A stretch of 64,000 bases of DNA from contig NZ_BNJW01000014.1 of assembly GCF_015751045.1 (NCBI RefSeq), forward strand, positions 17,973 to 81,972, in the 5' to 3' direction. The stretch is from Enterococcus lactis (GTDB lineage Bacteria; Bacillota; Bacilli; Lactobacillales; Enterococcaceae). Under the pieces are notes generated by a model. It was not told the DNA's origin, ran no database searches, and saw nothing but the letters and a program-made list of their open reading frames with translations. A program made the position numbers and the translations under genes. Position 1 is the first letter of the stretch. Every line of letters starts with the position of its first letter. Below, one piece after another: positions 28,777 to 36,029 of this stretch.

Positions 28777-28796
28777 GATAACACAAGGCTGTTATC
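28777..28796. promoter_or_regulatory. Inverted repeat upstream of the Rgg-like gene
   Basis: GATAACA-6-TGTTATC, perfect arms, 34 bases upstream of the regulator start and close to a minus-strand TATATT -10-like box. A plausible autoregulatory operator. Confidence 0.5.
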
Positions 28797-28868
28797 TAAG
28801 GACGAAAATGTCAATTATGTACTATTTTTGATAAAAAGTGCTCATGCTTTAAAAGCAATTTTTATTTA

Positions 28869-28891
28869 TGTTGTAATAACATACAAAAAAT
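28869..28891 (+). promoter_or_regulatory. Chitin-module shared element, chitinase copy
   Basis: TTGTAATAaCATACAAAA core, matching the LPMO copy at 21 or more of 23 positions, and ending 21 bases before the -10 box TAAAAT (28913-28918), exactly the same spacing as in the LPMO promoter. Confidence 0.7.
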
Positions 28892-28948
28892 GAAAAACAG
28901 ATGTTGTTAAAATAAAATATATTTACCAAATACTAGGAGGTATGATGA

Positions 28949-30685
28949 ATGAAAAAAATTTTTTGGCTGTCATTGGCAGCAATCGGCTGTTTCGCTGGAG
29001 GTGGACAAACTATACATGCTGCACAAGATTCCGCGGCATTGATGCCGGATATCTCAGAAAAGCAAATTGCTGTTGGATATTATCATAACTGGGTACCAGA
29101 GCAAGGTGCGGGATATAGAGGTGGGAAACCAGCAGAGACAGACTTAGGAAAGATCAATCCGTTTTACAATGTCATCGCAGTATCTTTTATGAAAGGCGAA
29201 GGAATCCCTACATTTAAGCCATTTAATATGAGTGATGAAGAATTCAGAAGCAAAGTGGCTGCCCTGAATGAAGAAGGACGATCAGTTATCATTTCTTTAG
29301 GCGGAGCTGATTCCCATATCGAATTGCACAGAGGACAAGAACAAGCATTTGCAGATGAAGTGATTCGGTTGGTAGAAACTTATGGTTTTGATGGTTTAGA
29401 CATTGATTTAGAACAAAGCGCCATTACGGCAGGAGATAACCAGCAAGTGATCCCAGAAGCGTTGAAAATCGTACGAGATCATTATAAAAAGCAAGGAAAA
29501 CACTTTATTATTTCTATGGCACCTGAATTCCCTTATTTGAGAACAGCGGGAGGCTATGTACCTTATATCACTGCATTAGAAAATGAGTATGATTTTATTG
29601 CACCACAACTATATAATCAGGCGGGCGACGGATTAAGCGTGGGAGACGAATGGATTGCTCAGAACAATGACAGTCGAAAATATGATTTCTTATATGGTAT
29701 GTCAAAAGCCTTGCATAACGGAGAGAGTGGATACATTCGGATACCAGCAGATCGTCTGGCTTTGGGGATTCCAGCAAATAACGATGCGGCAGCCAACGGT
29801 TATGTGCAAGATCCATCCGTTGTTTATCAAGTATTCGAACAAATGGAAAAAGAACGTACACCTTTAAAAGGTTTGATGACTTGGAGCGTGAACTGGGACG
29901 AAGGGGTAAACTCATCTGGCATTTCTTATAATGAATCATTTGCGAAAGCTTATCAAAATCTGTTTACGGAACAAGAACCAGATACAGAGAAACCTTCTAA
30001 ACCGACCAATTTTCGAGGAACAGCAACAAGTACGACAGTCACATTGTCTTGGACTGCGTCAACGGATAACGTTCGTGTGTCACATTATAATATTTATGAA
30101 AACAATCGATTAGTAGGAACAAGCAACACTACGAATTATATACATACAGGTTTACAACCAGAAACGACTTATTCTTATACGATTGAAGCGGTCGATCCAT
30201 CAGGAAATATTTCTGCACGTTCCGATAGATTGAATATCCGTACGCAAGAAGCAACAGCTTTACCAGCACCTTCTATTCCAAACGGGTTGAGCATCAACCA
30301 TGTGACACAATCAACAGTTCGTTTGGTATGGCAAGAAAATAGCTTATTGGAAGAAGTACTTTATTATGAAATATACAGAGATGGCAAGAAGATCGCTACC
30401 TCACAAACCGCTGTATTTGAAGATCAAAATTTAACAGCTTCTACTGCGTATCGCTATCAAGTTCGTGCAGTCAATCGGACAGGTGTTTCTTTACTAAGCC
30501 AGTCTGTCACAGCAAGAACCCTAGACGAGAACGGCCAAGGAAATTCTTGGACAGTCGGTACTTTTTATCAAGCAGGAGACATAGTCACATATAATGGTAT
30601 TCAATATCGTTGCTTGCAAGCGCATATTGCAGCCGCACATTGGGCACCAGATACGGCCTTCTCTTTATGGCAAAAAATAAGTTGA
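28949..30685 (+). CDS. Secreted GH18 chitinase with two FnIII domains and a C-terminal chitin-binding module
   Basis: 578 aa. Signal peptide about 1-24. GH18 barrel about 38-340: SLGGADSHIEL and the catalytic DGLDIDLE at 148-155 with Glu155 as acid; LMTWSVNWDEG closes the barrel. Two fibronectin type III domains follow (about 348-435 and 440-527, e.g. TTVTLSWTASTDN and STVRLVWQENS). The last 48 residues (WTVGTFYQAGDIVTYNG, then AHIAAAHWAPDT) are a CBM5/12 module. It hydrolyses chitin or related N-acetylglucosamine glycans outside the cell. ATG preceded by AGGAGG. Transcribed away from the Rgg-like gene. Confidence 0.95.
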   Translation: MKKIFWLSLAAIGCFAGGGQTIHAAQDSAALMPDISEKQIAVGYYHNWVPEQGAGYRGGKPAETDLGKINPFYNVIAVSFMKGEGIPTFKPFNMSDEEFRSKVAALNEEGRSVIISLGGADSHIELHRGQEQAFADEVIRLVETYGFDGLDIDLEQSAITAGDNQQVIPEALKIVRDHYKKQGKHFIISMAPEFPYLRTAGGYVPYITALENEYDFIAPQLYNQAGDGLSVGDEWIAQNNDSRKYDFLYGMSKALHNGESGYIRIPADRLALGIPANNDAAANGYVQDPSVVYQVFEQMEKERTPLKGLMTWSVNWDEGVNSSGISYNESFAKAYQNLFTEQEPDTEKPSKPTNFRGTATSTTVTLSWTASTDNVRVSHYNIYENNRLVGTSNTTNYIHTGLQPETTYSYTIEAVDPSGNISARSDRLNIRTQEATALPAPSIPNGLSINHVTQSTVRLVWQENSLLEEVLYYEIYRDGKKIATSQTAVFEDQNLTASTAYRYQVRAVNRTGVSLLSQSVTARTLDENGQGNSWTVGTFYQAGDIVTYNGIQYRCLQAHIAAAHWAPDTAFSLWQKIS

Positions 30686-30774
30686 TGATGAGGTCGTGAT
30701 AGAAGCTACTTCTGTAACACCGTTTATCAAGCGGTTGTGAAATCAATACTTTGACCTAAGTATTACAGAAACAA

Positions 30775-30812
30775 AACGGCAAAATAGTTTTTCATATTTT
30801 GCCGTTTTTTAA
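30775..30812 (+). terminator. Chitinase gene terminator
   Basis: 12-bp stem AACGGCAAAATA/TATTTTGCCGTT with 8-nt loop and T-run. Confidence 0.9.
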
Positions 30813-30950
30813 TCTAATATTGAGGGTGAGCTGATTGAACACTGTGTATCAAGAGATAATAAGCCTGATGTATAACTGCGTGTCACATCATTTACTCGGA
30901 ATAAGGAGGATACGACTTTTATCAAAATTTCTACCATGTATTGATTTAAG

Positions 30951-31124
30951 CAAAGAGCGTGGGACAAAAGTAAAGAACACTTTTGTCTCACGCTCTAAAC
31001 ACGTATAACCGGCGGAAGCAGCAGCAACTCCTTCGGAAATAAGCTGAAATTCACAAAAATTTGAAAAGCAATTTTCGTGAATTCCTTCTTACTTCTTGGA
31101 GTTAAACGCTTCTGTCCCAGCCTC
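30951..31124 (-). repeat. 174-bp interspersed palindromic repeat, copy A
   Basis: Near-identical, inverted relative to the sequence at 48987-49160 and exactly the same length. One end is a long hairpin (AGAGCGTG...CACGCTCT with GACAAAAGT/ACTTTTGTC), the other begins GAGGCTGGGACAGAAGCG. An inner TTCACGAAAATTGC/TTTTGTGAA pairing gives it further folding. Resembles small non-coding enterococcal intergenic repeats (EFAR-like); it encodes no protein. Confidence 0.85.
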
Positions 31125-31143
31125 TTCTTGTATGTAGCTTCAA

Positions 31144-31200
31144 TTAAGGGTTGTTAGGAGAAACTTCCCAGCCTCCCAATGGTAATGGTAATGGAAACAT
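31144..31200 (-). CDS. 18-residue peptide gene, unknown function
   Basis: ATG preceded by AAAGGAGG with ideal 7-base spacing encodes MFPLPLPLGGWEVSPNNP and stop. An extended -10 (TGTTATACT, complement near 31234-31242) lies about 35 bases upstream. The peptide has a Pro-Leu repeat and GGW; it has no signal peptide. It is the only coding possibility with strong signals in this 680-base gap. Might be a leaderless signalling peptide, an upstream leader peptide, or a small structural peptide; no family recognised. Confidence 0.55.
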   Translation of the reverse strand: MFPLPLPLGGWEVSPNNP

Positions 31201-31414
31201 AGTCAAACCTCCTTTCTCTTAGTGACAAATAAAGTATAACAAGTGTAAAAAGAAAAAAATTAAAATGTACGCTATTGCAACATTTAATAGATTATTTCAA
31301 GTGAAAGTCGATAAAAGAATTAAACAAACACTTAAAAACAATGGAAATTAGTCCAAACTTTAAGAAATGTATACTATAATGGAAATTATCAATTATTTAT
31401 TTGGAGGAATATCC

Positions 31415-32434
31415 ATGAAACAAAAAATCGCAGTTCTTGGTCCTGGATCATGGGGCACTGCTTTAGCACAGACATTGGCAGAAAACGGGCATGATGTCCG
31501 GATTTGGGGAAATGTACCTGAACAGATTGACGAAATCAATACGTATCATACAAATCAACATTTTTTACCCGATTTGACGATCCCAGAATCGATTATCGGA
31601 TATAAAGAATTGGCAGAAGCAGTGGATGACGCAGATGCTATTTTGTTTGTCGTTCCGACAAAAGCGATCCGTTCAGTCGCCCAGGAACTTATTGGTAAAA
31701 TGAATACTAAGCCCGTCATTATCCATGCAAGTAAAGGCCTAGAACAAGATACGCATAAACGGATCTCAGAAGTTTTGGCTGAAGAGATTCCAGAAGAAAA
31801 ACGACAGGCAATCGTCGTATTATCTGGCCCTAGTCATGCGGAAGAAGTAGCAGTTCATGATATTACAACGATTACAGCTGCAAGTATCGATCAAAAAGCA
31901 GCTGCTTATGTACAAGAATTATTCATGAATGATTATTTCAGGATTTATACAAATAATGATGTGATTGGTGTAGAAACTGGCGCAGCATTAAAAAATATCA
32001 TTGCTATTGGTGCCGGTGCTATCCATGGGCTAGGGTTCGGAGACGATGCAAAAGCGGCCATCATGACTCGCGGATTAGCAGAAATTAGTCGTCTTGGTGT
32101 AGCAATGGGTGCCAATCCGCTGACGTTTATCGGTTTGAGCGGTGTTGGGGACTTGATTGTTACTTGTACAAGTGTTCATTCCCGTAATTGGCGCGCCGGT
32201 AACTTACTAGGACAGGGGCATAAACTGGAAGAAGTTTTGGAAAACATGGGAATGGTCGTTGAAGGTGTGGCAACGACAAAAGCAGCAGTCGAGCTAGCAC
32301 AACAGCTAGGGGTTGAGATGCCAATTACTCAAACCATCTATAATGTTTTGTATAATGGAGAAGATATTAAAAAAGCAGCAAAAGAAATCATGCTACGTGA
32401 CGGAAAAATGGAGAATGAATTTTCTCTTCGTTAA
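31415..32434 (+). CDS. gpsA: Glycerol-3-phosphate dehydrogenase [NAD(P)+]
   Basis: 340 aa from [17 protein letters not shown], seven bases after GGAGG; the longer frame includes 16 implausible codons. It makes sn-glycerol 3-phosphate from dihydroxyacetone phosphate for lipid synthesis. The Rossmann motif [10 protein letters not shown], the catalytic-lysine region [15 protein letters not shown], and the G-loop SGPSHAEEV are present. Transcribed with galU 42 bases downstream. A TATAAT box lies at 31375-31380. Confidence 0.96.
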   Translation: MKQKIAVLGPGSWGTALAQTLAENGHDVRIWGNVPEQIDEINTYHTNQHFLPDLTIPESIIGYKELAEAVDDADAILFVVPTKAIRSVAQELIGKMNTKPVIIHASKGLEQDTHKRISEVLAEEIPEEKRQAIVVLSGPSHAEEVAVHDITTITAASIDQKAAAYVQELFMNDYFRIYTNNDVIGVETGAALKNIIAIGAGAIHGLGFGDDAKAAIMTRGLAEISRLGVAMGANPLTFIGLSGVGDLIVTCTSVHSRNWRAGNLLGQGHKLEEVLENMGMVVEGVATTKAAVELAQQLGVEMPITQTIYNVLYNGEDIKKAAKEIMLRDGKMENEFSLR

Positions 32435-32476
32435 ATAGATGATTAACAGGTAAGCGTCGTTTAGGAGGAACAGTAA

Positions 32477-33358
32477 GTGAAGGTCAAAAAAGCAGTTATT
32501 CCTGCCGCTGGGCTAGGAACACGTTTTTTGCCGGCAACAAAAGCCATGGCAAAAGAAATGCTTCCAATCGTGGATAAGCCAACGATCCAATTTATTGTGG
32601 AAGAAGCATTGGATTCGGGAATCGAAGATATCTTGATCGTAACGGGAAAAGAAAAGAGACCCATCGAAGATCATTTTGATGCAAATATCGAATTGGAAAA
32701 CAATTTGCGGGAAAAGGAAAAAACAGAACTACTCGCTTTAGTTGAAGAAACGACTCATGTCAATCTTCACTTCATCCGTCAATCTCATCCAAGAGGACTG
32801 GGGGATGCCGTGCTTCAAGCAAAAGCATTCATAGGGAATGAACCATTTGTTGTCATGCTCGGGGATGATTTGATGAAAGATGATATCCCACTGACTCAAC
32901 AATTGATGATGGATTATGAAGAAACACAATCTTCTGCTGTTGCCGTCATGCGTGTACCAGAAAATGAAACCTCTAAATATGGAATTATTGATCCTAAAAC
33001 GGATAACGAAAAGGGACGTTGCAGAGTAAATGGTTTTGTAGAAAAACCTGAACTTGGAAAAGCACCAAGCAATTTAGCCATTATCGGACGTTATCTCCTG
33101 ACTCCCAAAATATTTGAGATATTAGCAACTCAAGAACCAGGAGCAGGGAACGAGATACAACTAACGGATGCGCTCCAGACCCTTAACCAAACAGAAGCGG
33201 TCTATGCGAGAGAATTTAAAGGAAAAAGATATGACGTAGGCGATAAGCTAGGATATATGAAGACAAATATTGAATATGGACTTCATCATCCGGAAATCGG
33301 CGCATCGTTAAGCGCATATATTATCCAGTTGAGCAAAGAGCTAAGAACAGGAAATTAA
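32477..33358 (+). CDS. galU: UTP-glucose-1-phosphate uridylyltransferase
   Basis: 293 aa, GTG start 9 bases after AGGAGG. It forms UDP-glucose for glycolipids, teichoic acid and capsule. [27 protein letters not shown] is the nucleotidyltransferase signature; [18 protein letters not shown] and [11 protein letters not shown] are further GalU motifs. gpsA-galU pairing is common in lactic acid bacteria. Confidence 0.96.
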   Translation: MKVKKAVIPAAGLGTRFLPATKAMAKEMLPIVDKPTIQFIVEEALDSGIEDILIVTGKEKRPIEDHFDANIELENNLREKEKTELLALVEETTHVNLHFIRQSHPRGLGDAVLQAKAFIGNEPFVVMLGDDLMKDDIPLTQQLMMDYEETQSSAVAVMRVPENETSKYGIIDPKTDNEKGRCRVNGFVEKPELGKAPSNLAIIGRYLLTPKIFEILATQEPGAGNEIQLTDALQTLNQTEAVYAREFKGKRYDVGDKLGYMKTNIEYGLHHPEIGASLSAYIIQLSKELRTGN

Positions 33359-33402
33359 CTGGAAATAAGTGACCTGCTGAGAATAAAAATCAAATGGGTA
33401 TT

Positions 33403-33450
33403 AAAGCGGCAGCTTGTGCGTCATTTGCGCAACTGTCGTTTTTATTTTTT
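33403..33450 (+). terminator. gpsA-galU terminator
   Basis: Stem AAAGCGGCAGCTTGTGCG with TGCGCAACTGTCGTTTT (G-T pairs and a small bulge), then T-run. Confidence 0.75.
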
Positions 33451-33527
33451 GACGCTAAGTGAATGAAGACGAGGAAAAATGAAAGATAGAAAAAGACTTT
33501 CGTGAATATATTTAGGAAATTTTCTGC

Positions 33528-33542
33528 TAATGGTTTAATTTT
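33528..33542 (+). promoter_or_regulatory. CodY-box-like sequence
   Basis: AATTTTCTGCTAATG differs from AATTTTCWGAAAATT at three positions. It lies about 120 bases upstream of the membrane protein gene. Confidence 0.3.
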
Positions 33543-33658
33543 TTTTTAAGTTGCATAAAAGAAAATGATTACATAAGAGAAATGAAAGCCAATCCAGAAG
33601 ATTCATAGTAGAATAAAAAGGCGAATTTTTTTAATTATAAAAAAGGTGTGTGTCCACT

Positions 33659-34036
33659 ATGGGAAAATTAGTCGCTATTGCGCAGTCGCTACTTGATATA
33701 CTCAAGTGGCTGATGGAAGGAAATAATTGGGTATTTGTGTTACCACTATTGCTCATTAGTCTATTTATCATGTTCAAAATGGTCAGAAAAAAAGAAAGAT
33801 TCCTAATTTTTATCTGGTATGCAGCGTCTATTGCAGTTGCTAGCTTGATGATCGAACTGGCGTTAGGTAGTTGGGAAGCTTGCATATTTGCCTTATTTTT
33901 TGCTGTATTGTATCTGCTCATTTATATTCCTTATAGGAAAAGAAAGTCTCGGATCGGAAGAAAGGGTAGACATGCCACTACTTTTTCTAGTACAGATTCT
34001 CTAGAACAAAGCAGAAGAGCGAGAAGAAGACGGTAA
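33659..34036 (+). CDS. Small membrane protein with basic tail, unknown function
   Basis: 125 aa from ATG 33659 (MGKLVAIAQSLLDIL); a GTG three codons earlier is possible but too close to AAAAGG. Three hydrophobic segments (about 20-40, 48-68, 71-90) are followed by a strongly basic, Ser-rich cytoplasmic tail ending RRARRRR, which could contact nucleic acid or phospholipid. Monocistronic. No family recognised. Confidence 0.65.
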   Translation: MGKLVAIAQSLLDILKWLMEGNNWVFVLPLLLISLFIMFKMVRKKERFLIFIWYAASIAVASLMIELALGSWEACIFALFFAVLYLLIYIPYRKRKSRIGRKGRHATTFSSTDSLEQSRRARRRR

Positions 34037-34150
34037 TATTTAGTATGTATACGCAAAAAAAGATAAAATAATGGACAAAATATTGAGTTGAGAGATTTAT
34101 TTAATTGGTGAGAAAAAACTTTTTTCACTTATTTAAAAGAATCTTTTCAA

Positions 34151-34193
34151 AAAGGAATGCTTGCTACATAAGGACAAGCCATTCCTTTTTTTT
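34151..34193 (+). terminator. Terminator of the membrane protein gene
   Basis: Stem AAAGGAATG(CTTG)/(CAAG)CATTCCTTT with one bulge, followed by eight T. Confidence 0.8.
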
Positions 34194-34302
34194 ATGTTAT
34201 TTATTTGTAAAAAAATCATACCAATGTTTTTTTGTGTTTTCGTACTTGCACTTGAATAAGAGATTACTTACAATGAGTTCAGATAGAAACAGCTGAATAA
34301 AA

Positions 34303-34346
34303 AAAGGCTCCCTGACCCTTAGTTGGCGCTAAGAATCAGGGAATGA
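34303..34346 (-). terminator. Minus-strand terminator of the structured RNA
   Basis: TCCCTGATTCTTAG/CTAAGGGTCAGGGA hairpin followed, on the minus strand, by GCC and seven T. Confidence 0.75.
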
Positions 34347-34492
34347 CCAGTCACACTCATACACCCTGACCGATCATTTTGCCATAGTCAATGCAGTGCA
34401 TCGACCTTATTTATTGTACCTAATCTAAGGGGAAAATTCTACCCCTATGTAGAGATTTTCTATGGTCTGCACGTTGTTTTATTTGCTATGTC

Positions 34493-34526
34493 AAGGTATT
34501 GGGCGTATTCGTTCAATACCTTTTTT
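34493..34526 (+). terminator. Plus-strand terminator-like hairpin inside the RNA locus
   Basis: AAGGTATTG (34493-34501) with CAATACCTT (34514-34522) followed by TTTT. As a plus-strand signal it would terminate; on the minus strand it is the apical loop of the rod. Confidence 0.5.
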
Positions 34527-34642
34527 GCGTTTGAAACAGCAAAGACCGCATGTATTACTGTTTATCTTCTGTTTTTTATGTATTTCCTTAGATTAGGCAG
34601 CTGTTTCTATTCATGTCAAGTATAGCTAGGCGGGAGAGAAAA

Positions 34643-35257
34643 ATGAGTTTATGTTATTTTGACTATTATTACCAATTGGAAGAGAAATTAAGGATAGAAG
34701 AGCCGTTGATGGTTCAAGCAGGAACTTGGATTGCGAAACAAATCAATCAAGGCGGCAAATTGCAGATATATGCTAGCCGCACACTAAGTGGTGTAGCATT
34801 TGAATTTTGGGATCAAACACCGGACCTTGTGCCAAGTATATTGATTGAAAACCCAGCCGGAGGTGTCTATGAAACGCTAGAAGGGGCAGGACAAGCGATT
34901 ATTGATGAGCTTTCTGTCAAACCAGAAGACATTTTTCTACTTCTTTCGAATGAAGGAAGAAATCCAGCAATCGTTGAGTTGGCTCAATGGATCAAAGAAA
35001 ATGGACATCCTTTGATCATTGTTACTGGATTTGATTTGTCACGAAGCATCAAGTCCCAGCATAGCAGTGGTTTGAGATTATTTGAATTTGCTGATTTAGT
35101 TTTGGATAACCATGCCAATCTGCATGATGCAGTCTTGACTTTGCCGAATTTAGATCCAGCAATCTGTGGAACAGCCTCTCTTGCAACGATTTTTTTGCTT
35201 CAACAAGTATTGTATTTTACAGCAAAACAGCTAGTTCAGGAACCAAGAGGAAAATAG
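34643..35257 (+). CDS. SIS-domain (phosphosugar-binding) protein
   Basis: 204 aa from MSLCYFDYYYQLEEKL, after GGGAGAG; the longer frame starts without a ribosome site. A single SIS domain covers the protein: LQIYASRTLSGVAFEFW, FLLLSNEGRNPAIVELAQWIKENGHPLIIVTG, and C-terminal ICGTASLATIFLLQQVL. It resembles the phosphoheptose-isomerase-like or MurQ/N-acetylmuramate-related SIS proteins, but the substrate is unknown. Monocistronic; lies directly after the structured RNA locus. Confidence 0.7.
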   Translation: MSLCYFDYYYQLEEKLRIEEPLMVQAGTWIAKQINQGGKLQIYASRTLSGVAFEFWDQTPDLVPSILIENPAGGVYETLEGAGQAIIDELSVKPEDIFLLLSNEGRNPAIVELAQWIKENGHPLIIVTGFDLSRSIKSQHSSGLRLFEFADLVLDNHANLHDAVLTLPNLDPAICGTASLATIFLLQQVLYFTAKQLVQEPRGK

Positions 35258-35504
35258 TTTTCCACATAATGACCAAAGTTTCATTAAAAAAACGGTGTTC
35301 CACGTAAATATGGAATGTTTGAAACAAAGAAAACGATTTTTAAAGAAAATCAGTAATAATCATTTTTTATTTTATGTTATTTTAAGTTTGTTTAGATCTA
35401 GAGGTCAGCCTTTTTTTTTGAAGGTGCGTTATTTTTATAAGTTGTTTCACAATGAGAAGAAAAGAGCTACAAAAATATGCAATGCTAGATAGAAAAAAAA
35501 TAGC

Positions 35505-35590
35505 GGAAAAAGAGACAAGAAAGAATCCGCATGGATCCTTTCTTGCCTCTTAATACACGTTGATGAAAGAGTCTTCCCCAAAACTCTTTA
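35505..35590 (-). ncRNA. Small RNA candidate with own promoter and terminator
   Basis: Minus-strand promoter TTGCAA (35626-35621), 18-bp spacer, TATAAT (35602-35597). The roughly 85-nt transcript has a 5' hairpin AAAGAGT/ACTCTTT with purine-rich loop TTTGGGGAAG, a single-stranded linker, and a 17-bp 3' hairpin (35549-35533 with 35528-35512) followed by T-rich sequence. No ribosome site or open frame. It lies in a 770-base gene-free gap; the remainder of the gap is very AT-rich and shows nothing else. Confidence 0.6.
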
Positions 35591-36029
35591 CAATGTAATT
35601 ATAGTACATTTGTTATCATTATTGCAATGAAGTTTACCTGATATAACAAAATTGTCGAAGAAGATTCCTTTTTCTAATAGAAAGAAAATATACAAAAAAT
35701 GAAAGATATGAGATGAATATTTATTATTATTTTTTGCTTTTTTGCAATGAAATACAATTTATTCACGATTATAAAATGAAAAAATCAGGACGGGATTTCC
35801 GCTAATCTAAAAATAAAAAAAGAATTTTAAGGAAAAACAGAGAAATAAAATACTCAATATAAATGGAAAAAGAAAAAAATAGTCATACATATGAGAAAAA
35901 AAGCAAAATAGAAAAAAGTGATTTTCTAATAAATTATTCATGTGGAATTGACATTTTTACTGTATAATTCATTTGATTATCCATTTTTTATTCATCAAAA
36001 TTACTGAGAAAAGAAAGGAAGAAATAAAT

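Larger units (their letters stand above)
34303..34612 (-). ncRNA. Rod-shaped structured RNA candidate (6S-like)
   Basis: No gene fits 34194-34642. On the minus strand CCTAATCTAAGG (34597-34586) pairs perfectly with CCTTAGATTAGG (34430-34419), enclosing 155 nt with a large internal bubble, a GGTCT/AGACC plus TGTTT/AAACA upper stem, and a 9-bp apical hairpin AAGGTATTG/CAATACCTT; the 3' bubble strand holds a CTAC/GTAG mini-hairpin. This outline resembles 6S RNA. Downstream a strong minus-strand terminator, TCCCTGA/TCAGGGA with CTTAG/CTAAG (about 34346-34303), ends the transcript. The TATACT at 34624-34619 (complement) could be the -10. Identity unproven. Confidence 0.4.

Noticed and set aside
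30809..30991. 60-codon minus-strand frame after the chitinase gene
   Set aside because: It lies partly in the interspersed repeat and the chitinase terminator and lacks a ribosome site.
34370..34415. 14-codon minus-strand frame (MHCIDYGKMIGQGV) as an Fst-type toxin
   Set aside because: No hydrophobic toxin sequence, only a weak ribosome site, and the convergent arrangement of par-type loci is missing.
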